64,000 nt of DNA from Owenia fusiformis. Lineage: Eukaryota > Annelida > Polychaeta > Sabellida > Oweniidae. Where the stretch lies: NCBI GenBank assembly GCA_903813345.2, contig CAIIXF020000003.1:535633-599632 (forward strand), in the 5' to 3' direction. The notes beneath the pieces are model-generated. The model was not told the origin of the DNA, did no database searches, and was given only the letters and a program-made list of their open reading frames with translations. This document shows positions 47,101-55,836 of the stretch, in pieces. Made by a program: the position numbers and the translations under genes. Positions within the stretch are counted from its first letter, which is position 1. Each line of letters starts with the position of its first letter.

Positions 47101-50100
47101 TACTCTAATTGTCCCCAGTTTCGTGCGACGTGTAGGTGCAAGTCAAAATTGCAGACGAAATTTACACGAATTTGTGACGAGAAAAAACGTGAACTGAATT
47201 TTTTTTTCAAATGAGAAATCAATACTAAACGGGTATCACTTCAAAGCGATTCACAATGTCAAATGCCATGGAAATAACAGAAATGACGGACATTGATATA
47301 AAGTGAATATAGAAGTTGGGCATTAAAAACATGCAAACTGTACACGAATTCAACGGAATTAATAGAAGTTGACAGACAGTGATATACAGGGTGTTTCATA
47401 TTGACCCCCCCCCCCCCCATCAACAGTCAATCCTAAATAGCATAACATATGTTATATATCATATGGAAGCTTGTTCAATTCTGGACTTATTTAGATAACT
47501 TTTAATAAGTTTATATGTCTCTATAACTTGTTTTATACCTCTACGACAGGTCCCCAATATGCTTAGAATCTATTAGGAATGGTACCCACAAATCACACAA
47601 ACCAAGGGCAAAATGACTGATTGACAGCAATTTAATGCTAAAATAATTGTGTTAACATTTTTTGTTTTTAGTGCAATTTTTGTTACTTTCTACCAATTCT
47701 TGAGAATGAAATAAAATATCTTTCCGAATCTTGTTGGAACAAAATAGCATATACAGCTTTTTCTTAGACCTCTCGATACAATAGTTATATAAAGGAATGT
47801 TTGGTTGATTTGACAAAAAGTATTCAAAAAATTATATTAAAAAACCAAAATAGATAAAAAATTAAGATAAACCTTTTATTTCATTATCAAAGTATTTTTC
47901 TTAATCAACCAAACTATCCTTTGTACAATTAATATATTGAGCGGCCTAAGCATGTTGTGTTAATGTCATTTTGTTACAATGAGGTTGGGATGGGTGTATC
48001 ATTTCATTACGAACATATGATATGATATTTTGAGTTGACTGGTTTAAGAGAATCATGTATTAAAAGAGTTCACCATATCGATACCCATCCTTTACAAATT
48101 ATGTTCCCATTGACCAGTTATGCTAAAATTTGGCACATAAGCCCAGAATTGAATAACCTTTATTATGGTATAAAGATTATGGGGCCACGTTATCTAGGAT
48201 TGGTTATGGATGGGGGACGGTCATTGTGATGCACCCTGTAGAGTTAATATAGGAAGTGGGCATTAAGAATATATAAGCGTAGATGCCAAAGAAACTTTAA
48301 AGAAACCCAACAAAAAAGCAAACTGTAAGTGTGAATCTGTCATAAGAAAAGTAGACCCTATATATCCCAAATCCATGATCTAACGTGGAAAGAAACAATT
48401 TCTAACATCACCCTCCCCTCCAATCGAGAACAAATATGCAAACTTGAAAACTATACACTATCGTTTGAATGATTTTTATACGTTTATACGTTTTTATGTG
48501 TTCTTATTTTCAGTCACCAAGTTACCTCTACTTACCTTCACTTCAAGGGAGAATCAGATATATAGTTTCTTCCTAGATTTATCTATCTCTTGAATAAATA
48601 TTGAGAGATGAATTCCTACTTCGACTTCTTGTTTACTTGAAAACCTTAAACTTTATATTGATAATCAAGGATTAAAAACCGTCGTGAAAATACGTTAGAA
48701 TATGATCATTCAAAGTGTCGAATGTTCACGCCTTTTTAGTAGCTTCGTATTAGATCATAATATTACATACGGGGTGACACAAACATGGCACCCGCCTTAC
48801 GTTGCATAACTTGTTTGTCGATTAACATTTGACTTGTCATTTAGCACCTATAAAGAAGACATGCGAGGGCACCTCGAGAAATTTCAGATGTGTAGCTCAA
48901 GTTTGTCAAATTTAATGAGTGTTACAGCATTTGCTCTAAATGTTGTCCATTTCTTTGCAGACACAAAAATGCCAACCAGCTTTTGCAACATAACTTGTAA
49001 ATACTAATGATTTTGAATTGTACTTTCCGGAAAATGAAGTCCATTCAATTAAAATAATGTAGTTGTCAATGATAAAATCTTATTTCCAAAATTATGTTAC
49101 AAAACGTGTGTGTATTTTTTGTAAGATGTGCCAGTAAAGGAGTATACGACAAAGGAGTGGTATCGATATGGTGAACGTTTTGAACACGCATTTTTCTTAA
49201 ACCAGTCTTCAAAACATTCTGAAAAGTTTACACATCGTCAATGTAATGGTCATCTTTAGGATGGTAACATAATAATTTGAATTATATATATATATATTTT
49301 TTTTTTTCTCTATATTGTTTTAGAAAACACTCCTTTCGTTCTTGGTATCATATGTTCGGAATGAAATGAAACATATATCTGAACCTCATTTGAACAAAAC
49401 GACATAAACACAATAGGTCTCTCAATATTGTAATTGTACAAAGGAAAGTTTGGTTGATTTTAAAAAAGTATCTTGTTAATGAAATAAAAGGTTTATCTTA
49501 ATTTTTATATATTTTCGGGGTTTTGTTTTTTGATACTTTTTGTTAAATCAACCAAAATTTCTTTGTAAAACTATAATATTGAGAGGTCTTAGATATGTTG
49601 TAAATGCTATTTTGTTGCAACAAGGTTCGGAAAGACATTTTATTTCATTCTGAAGAAATGGTAAAAAGGAACAAAAAAACATTGCACTAAAAATCAAAAA
49701 ATGTTAACAAAAACAGTTATATAAGATAGATGTACATATTTTTTGAATTAAATTGTTGCTAATCAGTCAACATTACATAAAGGACCGTTTTTTCAGAATG
49801 TTTTCAATGATTGGTTTAACGAAAACATTGAATTCAGTTCACCATATCGATACCTTTCTTTTTAACGCTCATAAATGTGCATCTAGGTGAGCTAGGTATC
49901 TGAAACTTCTCGTGGAGTTGCAAAACAGAGTGTTGTTTCATACTGTGAAACACGAGTCATAATTTTTGTCAGACAAAAAGTTATGAAAAATGTACTTCCG
50001 ACGAATATCATTCAGGAACACGATTGACATCGTCATTGCACGTGCCGACTGCTGACTCATTTTCTCTAGCTTTCAAAATTGAAAAACAAATTGAGTAACC

Positions 50101-51160
50101 ATTGATGCTAGAACAAACGACCTGCCCAGATACATTGTCCAAATAAGTGATTACACAGAGGGGTGATACATCCATGGTATTAAATGCGATGCAAGTGATT
50201 ACTATCATTTTTTCTATTGCAGTCTACTTACATTTGGCATTATGTCATTATTGGCTGTTATTATTCCTATCTTCTCCCACTTAAAATGCTGTATAATCGC
50301 ATCGAAAACCAAAGAAACATCAGAGTTCTCAGCAACTGCCTTGGTGTAGTATTTAAACGTTTGGGCGTCAAAGTCAGATTGCATACTAACCGAATTCTGG
50401 AAAGGTGTAAACCAATGTTACGACATTTGACATACAGTACCTTTTTAGATTTTAATACACCCCTCAAAAGTTTTGAATGGCCTATAACATGGTACCCTTA
50501 CTTTTACTCTGCCTCTTCAACTAATGTAATGCCATGGGGTGTGGGGGGGGGGGGTCATCTGACCACCTGTCAATTAGTGTCATGAAATGTACGTTGTACA
50601 CATTAGGGTTATAAGTACTATTGGTACATGTGTAAATAGAATTTTAATTATTGCTTTATATCCAAAGAACATGTGTAAGTTTCTATAGATTTATTATCTA
50701 AAATATAACATATTTACAAAACTTTTTGCATGGGAAGATGGCTATCTATCAATAAAAAGGTTGGGTAATTGTATACAAAAGAAACGATTACGTAACTTTT
50801 GTATAATATTACGCAATAATATTACGCAATGAAAGCGTAAAATCCTGATTATGCAAACTTATATAATCGAAATCTTTGGGACAAGAATAACATTATTAAT
50901 GTTATTGTTTATAAACAATCGATGTCACAACTACATTTCATTGTAGACATATGTTTTTAAAAGCTGAACATTGTATGTTCAGAGCTATGAGAAAAAAGGT
51001 GTTACGATTTGAAAGTGTAACATACCACTATACAGCCCCACACAGCGCAAACTGGTATCGTTGTGTCGTCGTCAATCCAAGAGTCCAATATAAACGGTGT
51101 ATCATGCCCCTTGTAGATATAATCCCACAATTTTGTGTTCACGCCCACCACAGAGTCGTT
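35018..51160 (-). CDS. GABA-B-like class C receptor gene (partial, spliced)
   Basis: Nine exons on the minus strand (51160-51026, 50396-50232, 45708-45595, 45366-45304, 44303-44097, 41854-41624, 40582-40516, 40352-40260, 35168-35018) have consensus splice sites, and all consecutive phases match (0,0,0,0,0,0,1,1). Together they give about 408 residues: most of a Venus-flytrap ligand domain of periplasmic-binding-protein type and the first membrane helix. Landmarks follow GABA-B receptors: NDS...G near the start, FKWEKIGIIT, LRIFVSF, GLYGRHHV, LYDNMWAIALAIN, then EEFDGVSG. Missing are the signal peptide, about 35 residues between the first two exons, and TM3-7. It would be a plasma-membrane G-protein-coupled receptor subunit. 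It is divergent, so GABA as ligand is not assured. The introns are crowded with mobile elements. Confidence 0.8.
35169..35445. other. intron sequence, no feature seen
   Basis: AT-rich intron start before the GTTACGCGG element. Confidence 0.4.
35446..35997. mobile_element. GTTACGCGG-family element, copy 2
   Basis: Same termini and interior as 23112-23742, in the same orientation, about 80 bp shorter through internal deletions. Flanks are TAA/TAA-like but not conclusive as a target duplication. It lies in the TM1-side intron of the receptor gene. Confidence 0.8.
36302..36977. mobile_element. GGTATCGATATGG-family MITE, copy 1
   Basis: Ends GGTATCGATAAGGTGAAC and TTCACCATATCGATACC. The arms share further inverted segments around an AT-rich centre. 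Homologous to 49159-49854 and, partially, 47605-48085. No frame. Confidence 0.8.
37311..38285 (+). mobile_element. Tc1/mariner-like element with CAGGGTGGTC termini
   Basis: CAGGGTGGTCAAAAAAACGG at the left and its complement at the right (GTTTTTTTTGACCACCCTG type), flanked by TA (37309-37310, 38286-38287). 975 bp with a decayed transposase remnant. It lies inside the element at 36026-38429. Confidence 0.85.
37634..38125 (+). pseudogene. C-terminal part of a mariner-like transposase
   Basis: In one frame, interrupted by a TAA at 37838-37840 and later stops: FQQDRTIPQTPNDAQ, then WLWDHFNDHIISSTTDNEWA and PHSPDMAPFNLYQWGYPKDR. This is the QD.A..H...... WL...F....IS......WP..SPDL.P.D..LWG.LK pattern around the second and third catalytic acids. 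The expected N-terminal HTH and first aspartate are absent, and the later acid reads N in place of D (PFN). Confidence 0.75.
38430..40259. other. intron sequence of the receptor gene
   Basis: AT-rich; no exon, transposon terminus or tandem repeat was recognised. Confidence 0.35.
40260..40352 (-). CDS. receptor exon: end of ligand domain, part 2
   Basis: 93 bp, phase 1 to phase 1: NATLSNIGFFNKRERNLTMT then EPADVIWKSKG. It corresponds to the IG.YD...DNL......I.W segment just before the membrane. The next intron (35169-40259) is 5 kb and filled with transposons. Confidence 0.8.
40516..40582 (-). CDS. receptor exon: end of ligand domain, part 1
   Basis: Acceptor TTCTATTTCAG, 22 codons plus one base: GLYYYNKTSGVRQTDSYVGI then LDG, donor G|GTATGT. 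It completes the FDGVS|G junction from the previous exon. Confidence 0.8.
40950..41264 (-). mobile_element. internally deleted mariner-like element with transposase end
   Basis: The right terminus CCCACCCTG|TA (41264) is the complement of a CAGGGTGGGCC terminus. About 110 bp inside, the minus strand (41154-40957) reads NVPELIWPDDRQANSPNANH then SEYRVWKGLQEIV, the WP..SPDLN..DY.VWG.LQ..V end of a mariner-type transposase with catalytic DLN changed to NAN. The partner terminus was not found. It sits in an intron of the receptor gene. Confidence 0.6.
41624..41854 (-). CDS. receptor exon: LYDNMWAIALAIN region
   Basis: 77 codons from TYDDLAHILKPTTPSTARHY through QALLYDNMWAIALAINTTIQ to EEEFDGVS, donor TCG|GTAAGA. 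The YD..WAIALA.N and F.GVSG motifs are hallmarks of class C receptor ligand domains. Confidence 0.85.
42244..42404. mobile_element. 160-bp foldback MITE
   Basis: AAAGACCTCGATTTTATGAT at the left pairs with ATAAAATCTCGGTCTTT at the right. An inner pair (ATATGACCTCAAAATTTATT with its complement) continues the stem, so almost the whole segment folds on itself. Confidence 0.7.
42405..43436. other. intron sequence, no feature seen
   Basis: Mixed-composition intron DNA between 41854 and 44097. No exon or element was recognised. Confidence 0.35.
43437..43560 (-). mobile_element. possible tRNA-derived SINE head
   Basis: The minus strand carries GGGAGTTCGAGACGC, a B-box-like word, about 35 bases after an A-box-like TTATATGGGTACC. 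GC content rises locally. No tail or target duplication was identified. Confidence 0.25.
44097..44303 (-). CDS. receptor exon: GLYG region
   Basis: 69 codons beginning LHELGLYGRHHVLLAFYYPF and containing CNSSQALEVLEGAIVCSQFV; ends HFSTNK|GTAAAG. Equivalent to .GLYG..YVW...G and the C......LEG segment of the family. Confidence 0.8.
44372..44772. mobile_element. 401-bp MITE with CACTCTTAAA termini and TA flanks
   Basis: CACTCTTAAA (44372) and TTTAAGAGTG (ending 44772) are inverted, flanked by TA. The interior is very AT-rich with repeated AAGTAATT/AATTACTT words. Confidence 0.75.
45304..45366 (-). CDS. receptor exon: 21 codons, RIFVSF strand
   Basis: GLRIFVSFALLEVDFAKVLC plus K; acceptor TTTGTATTAAAG, donor AAG|GTATGA. 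It matches the ARIIVG.F.......VFCEAYK part of GABA-B receptors. Confidence 0.75.
45595..45708 (-). CDS. receptor exon: lobe 2
   Basis: 38 codons in phase 0, AASVFREKLADRNIESYADV then LFESESHDVPDVIWEPLK, flanked by CTTTATCACAAG and AAG|GTAAAG. It corresponds to the helix and loop before the RIIVG strand. Confidence 0.8.
46243..47118. mobile_element. candidate element with CTGGGGACAATT inverted ends
   Basis: CTGGGGACAATT at 46243 and AATTGTCCCCAG ending 47118 are exact inverted repeats. The outside words (GTGCACGGAC / TTTCGTGC) are also roughly complementary, so the true ends may lie a few bases further out. No transposase. Interior words GTAACGC/GCGTAAC recur. Confidence 0.45.
47397..48238. 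mobile_element. mariner-like MITE with CAGGGTG termini, carrying another element
   Basis: CAGGGTGTTTCATATTGACC, then a run of C, at the left; the complement of CAGGGTGCATCACAATGACC at the right; TA on both sides. Its centre is occupied by a copy of the GGTATCGATATGG family. Confidence 0.65.
47605..48085. mobile_element. GGTATCGATATGG-family MITE, copy 2 (inverted, one end lost)
   Basis: Reverse-oriented relative to copies 1 and 3, sharing TTTTTAGTGCAATTTTTGTT, GACCTCTCGATACAATAGTT and the terminus GTTCACCATATCGATACC. The left terminus is degraded. Confidence 0.65.
48239..49158. other. intron sequence of the receptor gene
   Basis: AT-rich. ACGGGGTGACACAAACATGG at about 48770 looks like one transposon end, but no partner terminus was found. 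Confidence 0.3.
49159..49854. mobile_element. GGTATCGATATGG-family MITE, copy 3
   Basis: Complete copy: GGTATCGATATGGTGAAC at the left, GTTCACCATATCGATACC at the right, 696 bp, interior co-linear with copy 1. Confidence 0.8.
50232..50396 (-). CDS. receptor exon: lobe 1/2 crossing
   Basis: Acceptor TACACCTTTCCAG, donor AAT|GTAAGT, 55 codons including AVAENSDVSLVFDAIIQHFK then WEKIGIITANNDIMPN. The FKWEKIGIIT stretch is the FGWKKVGTI motif of the family. Confidence 0.8.
51026..51160 (-). CDS. receptor exon: first lobe, NDS region
   Basis: Acceptor TTTTGTAATTTAG, donor GTG|GTATGT, 45 codons: NDSVVGVNTKLWDYIYKGHD then TPFILDSWIDDDTTIPVCAV and WGCIV. It corresponds to the WNDS.C..G...L.DLLY and GCSIV parts of the GABA-B lobe 1. 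It is the most upstream exon found; the next part of the fold (about 35 residues) was not found before 50396. Confidence 0.65.
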
Positions 51161-51281
51161 CTAAATTACAAAATGTTCATTCATTTCACATTTATTCTAA
51201 CATTTTGCGTAAAAGTTGTGACGTTGTCTGCATAGATTTTCTTTGCGTCTCGGTGATGCAGTAATCGAAGTTTTTCGTAAG

Positions 51282-51601
51282 ATCCGCCTAGCAGGGTATG
51301 GCTGGAAGTCTGGACCAATGACTCGTCATGATTTTAATGCTGTCAAAAACGATTTTATACGCAGTTAAAAATAACTTTGTACGCCGTCAAAAACGATTTT
51401 TACGCCGTTGAAAATTATTTTGAATGCCCTCATTCATTTTGAACAATGAATCAAACTACTGTCATTTCAAAACGATTGTAACGCAGGTTTTGATTGGATG
51501 CCAGCTAAGACGTTATTTATATGTCACATACATTTCTTGACGCCGTTCTAAATCGTTTTTGAAGAAGGAGGTACGGATTCTGGATACCTGCTTAGGAGGA
51601 T
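51282..51601. mobile_element. possible 320-bp MITE
   Basis: ATCCGCCTAGCAGGGTATGG at the left and the complement of ATCCTCCTAAGCAGGTATCC at the right. Between them are repeats of GTCAAAAACGATTTTTACGC in both orientations. Confidence 0.45.
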
Positions 51602-52019
51602 GGTAAAGTCTTGTCTACTCATTTTTAGGATAACCCTTTGACGGGATCACCCATTGGTAGGAACATGTTGTACACATTTGTGTTCTTGTTTAGAAATGCA
51701 TAGATGATAATAAAAATTTAGTGGGATATGCAAAAATTGATTCTACAACTGTTCACAACAGAGTGTAATAAATAATCAGGGGTTCTTAAAACGGTTAAAA
51801 TACACTAGCCTAGTAGGGGTCTATTTGAAAAAGTCCAAATTTCAGGATGTAATTCAAAGGTCATGTCTCAAAATAAGTATGTGATATCGTTATATTATTC
51901 AGACTGTCAGAGAAACACATGGACTATGGTGTTCAGTATATTCTGATATATTTAACAGGCTTAATTGGAATAGGCATTAGAAGTAGGTAAAAAGAAAGAA
52001 TATATTCTGGATTTTGATT

Positions 52020-53330
52020 CCCTGTGATCGGAGGATGAGACTTTACCGACACAATTTGAGGACAGAAAATCCAAAATGGCCACCTTAGAATTTACCAAGT
52101 ATGCCCAAAAATTAGTTGGTTCTAGATTTTCATACTAAGAACAACCCCTGAAAATGTGAAATTGATCCGTCAAACAGTTAACCAGAAAACATGTAAACAA
52201 GACTTTACAGACAAGATTTTAGGATTGAAAATCCAAAATGGCTGCCTTGACATTCACCAAGAATGTCAAAAAACTAATCAATTCTAGATTTACATACTAA
52301 GAATCATCCCTGAAAATTCGAAATTGATCTATCAAACGGTTCACCTGAAAACGCGTAGACAAGACTTTACAGACAAGATTTTAGGACGGAAATCCAAAAT
52401 GGCTGCCTTGACATTTACCCAGACTGCCAAAAATCTAATCAAATTTAGATTTACATACTAAGAATCATCCCTGAAAATTCGAAATTGATCTATCAAACGG
52501 TTCACCTAAAAACGTGTACACAAGACTTTACAGACATGATATTAAGACGGAAAATCCAAAATGGCTGCCTTAACAATTATCCAGAATGTCAAAAAACTAA
52601 TCAGATCTAGATTCTATACTCAGAATCATCTCTGAAAATTTGAAATTGATCTACCAAACGGTTCACCTGGAAATGCGTAGACAAGACTTTACAGACAAAG
52701 ATTTTAGGACAGAAAATCCAAAATGGCTGCCTTGACATTTACCAAGAACGCCAAAAAACTAATCAGATCTAGATTATCATACTAAGAGTAATCCCTGAAA
52801 ATTTGAAATTGATCTACCAAACGGTTCACCTGAAAACGCGTAGACAAGACTTTACAGACAAGATTTTAGGACGGAAAAATCAAAAATGGCCGACAATAAA
52901 ACAGTACCTATGAGTTTTTACTGATTGCCTTTTACAAAATTATCACATATAGCTACTGTTAACAATAACGTAGCTTTTACAACAAAGTACACCTAAAATT
53001 ATTTATAAAGCTTCTAAATAGTTAAAGTATGAAAACTCAAAAACACCTTTCAATATGATACAAAGTATTATCGCGCTAACTTTTCTTAAGACATTCAAAA
53101 TGGCTGACATGACTGAGCTTACAGGTCCAAAACCTAATCAGATGTAGAATGAAGTGAGCTGAACAAGATAATAAAGTTTTAAAAGCAACTGTGAAGCCGT
53201 TTTTCTTAAAGTTTGCAGACAAGGATTTTAGCATTTGACTTCAAAATGGCCGACAGGTAGTAGGTATCAAGTTAAATTTGTTCATCCACATCTGTATGCA
53301 CTCATAAGTTATCCCTGAAAATTTGAAGGT
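52020..53330. repeat. about 162-bp tandem repeats with a CCAAAATGGCTGCC core
   Basis: Six units spaced about 158-165 bp (cores near 52073, 52234, 52395, 52557, 52720, 52884), each with AAGACTTTACAGACAAGATT, the core, AATCAGATCTAGAT and AAATTGATCTATCAAACGGT. More diverged units follow to about 53330. The block is organised like the one at 4200-5250, but the sequence differs apart from the AAAATGGC core. Confidence 0.8.
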
Positions 53331-55337
53331 GATATATGTAGCATAAAATATAGTTCTTTCAATAATGCATGCTTAATTTGCATAACGTGAGAAGACTTTA
53401 TTTTTTTATAAATGTCTTTGATCATATACAATATCAATGTAAGTTTCACGAGTTTAACCATTCGCCCATTTGTCAATCATTATTGGTTATATATATCAAT
53501 AAGCATTATAAGGATTGGTTTGGTGAAAACATCATATCATCATCAGTTCCCTGTTTATCAAGCTTATCAGTACTAGTACCATATTTTTAGGAAGCTTGTA
53601 TCAGAGCACTTTCACAAAGTGTAAACTTTCATGTTTTCATGTATTGTGGTGAAGACAAATTGTAACGAGAGGGCACTTATAACTTGTAACTTAACATTTG
53701 ACAGACTTTTTTTATCAGATTTCTCAACTTGGTCAAGTCAAGTAACTTAGTCAACATTCGATATTCGTATGTTCATCAATATTTCCCATGAATGGTGCCA
53801 CAATTGAAGCAAACCTCTGGTCAATTATTTTCAATAAACCTATTAGCAAACGTGTAAATGATGATTTTGATGTTATGTTACATATTGATGAAGCAATCTT
53901 GGCGATATGGCCTAAATTTCTGAATTTCCACTATGTCCCTGTATACCCCTACTTCAAAAGATGTATGTTATTTGTAATTTTTTATTATGATCCAACCATA
54001 AATGGATTTTTTGTTGTTTACATACAGCATGAACTTTCTGTTTTGAAATATGAAAGATGGTAATGCATTTATTTTCCCATGATATGGAACAAACAAATGC
54101 GTGTCAATTTGCACTGTAATATCCTACATACTTATATTTCAAGGGTAGTTTTGAAGACAAATCAAGAAAATCCATGTTTTCAAATGGATTCATCCTTGTC
54201 AAAGATCGTAAATGAGGATATGCGGTTTGAAAAACTAACAACATGTTACAAGTTCTTATAATTTCTTGGTTAAAACAAATATTTTGAAAGTTGTGATTTC
54301 GAATGTAATATCCAACTCAATGAAAGGAGCATGTAAGATATGACAAGCCATTTTCAAAGGGCTATATCTTTAGTTCGAAAAATAATTTAACCACAAAATC
54401 AAATGGTTCTGTTAGATCCATGTCTTATCTTCAATGAATGGCATTAGGATGATAATCAAGTTGATTAGATTATCTCTTAAGCTGTCCCTAATCCACCCAT
54501 CCTCACCAATTTCCCCTAATTCTGACGCAATTTTCACCAAAAGTGCAGGCCTTTTTAATAATTTTTAATGCAAAGTTGTATTGAACTTTCAGACATGATT
54601 TAAACTGTAAAGGGGAAAAGTTAATTATGAACCTACTTTTTGGTATTTTTTCGTGATTTTTTCGGATTTTTTTCTGATATTATAAGGTGCTTCATACTTA
54701 TATTATACAATTACAAAATAGAGGGCAGCTAAGTGTCATAAATAATTTGTTTGTTATACTGTTTCAAACACTCGGATAGTGACTTACTCAGTCTTATGGA
54801 TTGCCTTAATCCTGTATTTTACCTTGACAATTGTTTGTGTATAAAACAGTTGTGTCATTCACGTAGAGCTATTTATATACTGAATAGTTCTTTGTAATTA
54901 CATGTGCCTGGTTTTGGCTATTCAACATAGACTCTTTGTTAGGGCAGGCTGAAATGAATAAGTGTGAAAATAAAATGAATTACAGGGTAAGGAAAAAAAT
55001 GTCATCCAAAGAAATGTTATTACCTCATTCATCCAGTATGAGTTGAAATCATATTTAGTTAATTCTACCATGTAAAATCTTTTTGTATTTAACCATGTTT
55101 TATGGGTAAATTCCTCAAGGTCACAATTCTATGGCCATTCTACAAATTTCAGCCTCGTCCCTTCAGGCAGACCTGCACTGGTCGGTTGAGAATGTAAGGT
55201 CACCGTCACAGAAATTGTTCTCCTACTTGTTGTAGGGGTTGACATTATCTCAGAGATAGCCCGTAGTCATGAGATGAGGCTGGCATTTTGGACCATGTTT
55301 CGTTTTATAGCCATAAAATCCAAAACTATTTGGGCAG
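53331..55337. other. AT-rich sequence, no gene recognised
   Basis: A 91-codon plus-strand frame at 53788-54063 has no motif and no splice support. Upstream exons of the receptor gene might be expected on the minus strand here, but none could be identified. Confidence 0.3.
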
Positions 55338-55509
55338 TGTCAACTTTACATAACAATATTTGAGTTCTAAACTAATGATTTATTCATGACGTCATCTAAT
55401 GTTACAATGTATCAATTACACTGTACGAAATCATTTCACAGTACATCAACTATTCCCGGGGATACTCTCACCTGTATGGAGCATTTACATATATATCAAT
55501 AATATGACA
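55338..55509 (-). repeat. 3' LTR of the Ty3/gypsy element
   Basis: 172 bp with TG...CA ends, preceded in element orientation by the purine tract. Confidence 0.95.
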
Positions 55510-55836
55510 TCTCCCCTTTTTAAGTATGTGTGAAAACTCAAGAGTCTATCAAGCATGAATAATACAAAAGCACATTTTATAAAAACAGTTGAACAGTCTT
55601 TTGAACAGTCTTTTATATCAATGCATCACACTGCATAATATGCTGTAGTGTCAAGTCACTCTGAAGTATAATAAACATAATCGATGATTAAAATGCAACA
55701 CACTGCATTATGTCAAATCATATTTCAAATGCAACACACTGCATTAAATATCAAATCATATTTCAAATGCAACACACTGCATTATATCAAATCTTAACTC
55801 TTAATCTGAAGCATGTTTATCATAACATAATGTCAA

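Noticed and set aside
48770-49140. Possible mariner-like element starting ACGGGGTGACACAAACATGG
   Set aside because: No complementary second end could be found.
50217-50585. Plus-strand 122-codon frame
   Set aside because: Antisense to the receptor exon at 50232-50396, and it runs through a poly-G stretch.
50951-51235. Plus-strand 94-codon frame
   Set aside because: It overlaps a minus-strand exon with splice sites and receptor similarity.
53788-54063. 91-codon frame NGATIEANLWSIIFNKPISK...
   Set aside because: Hydrophobic AT-rich frame with no motif, splice signal or neighbour support.
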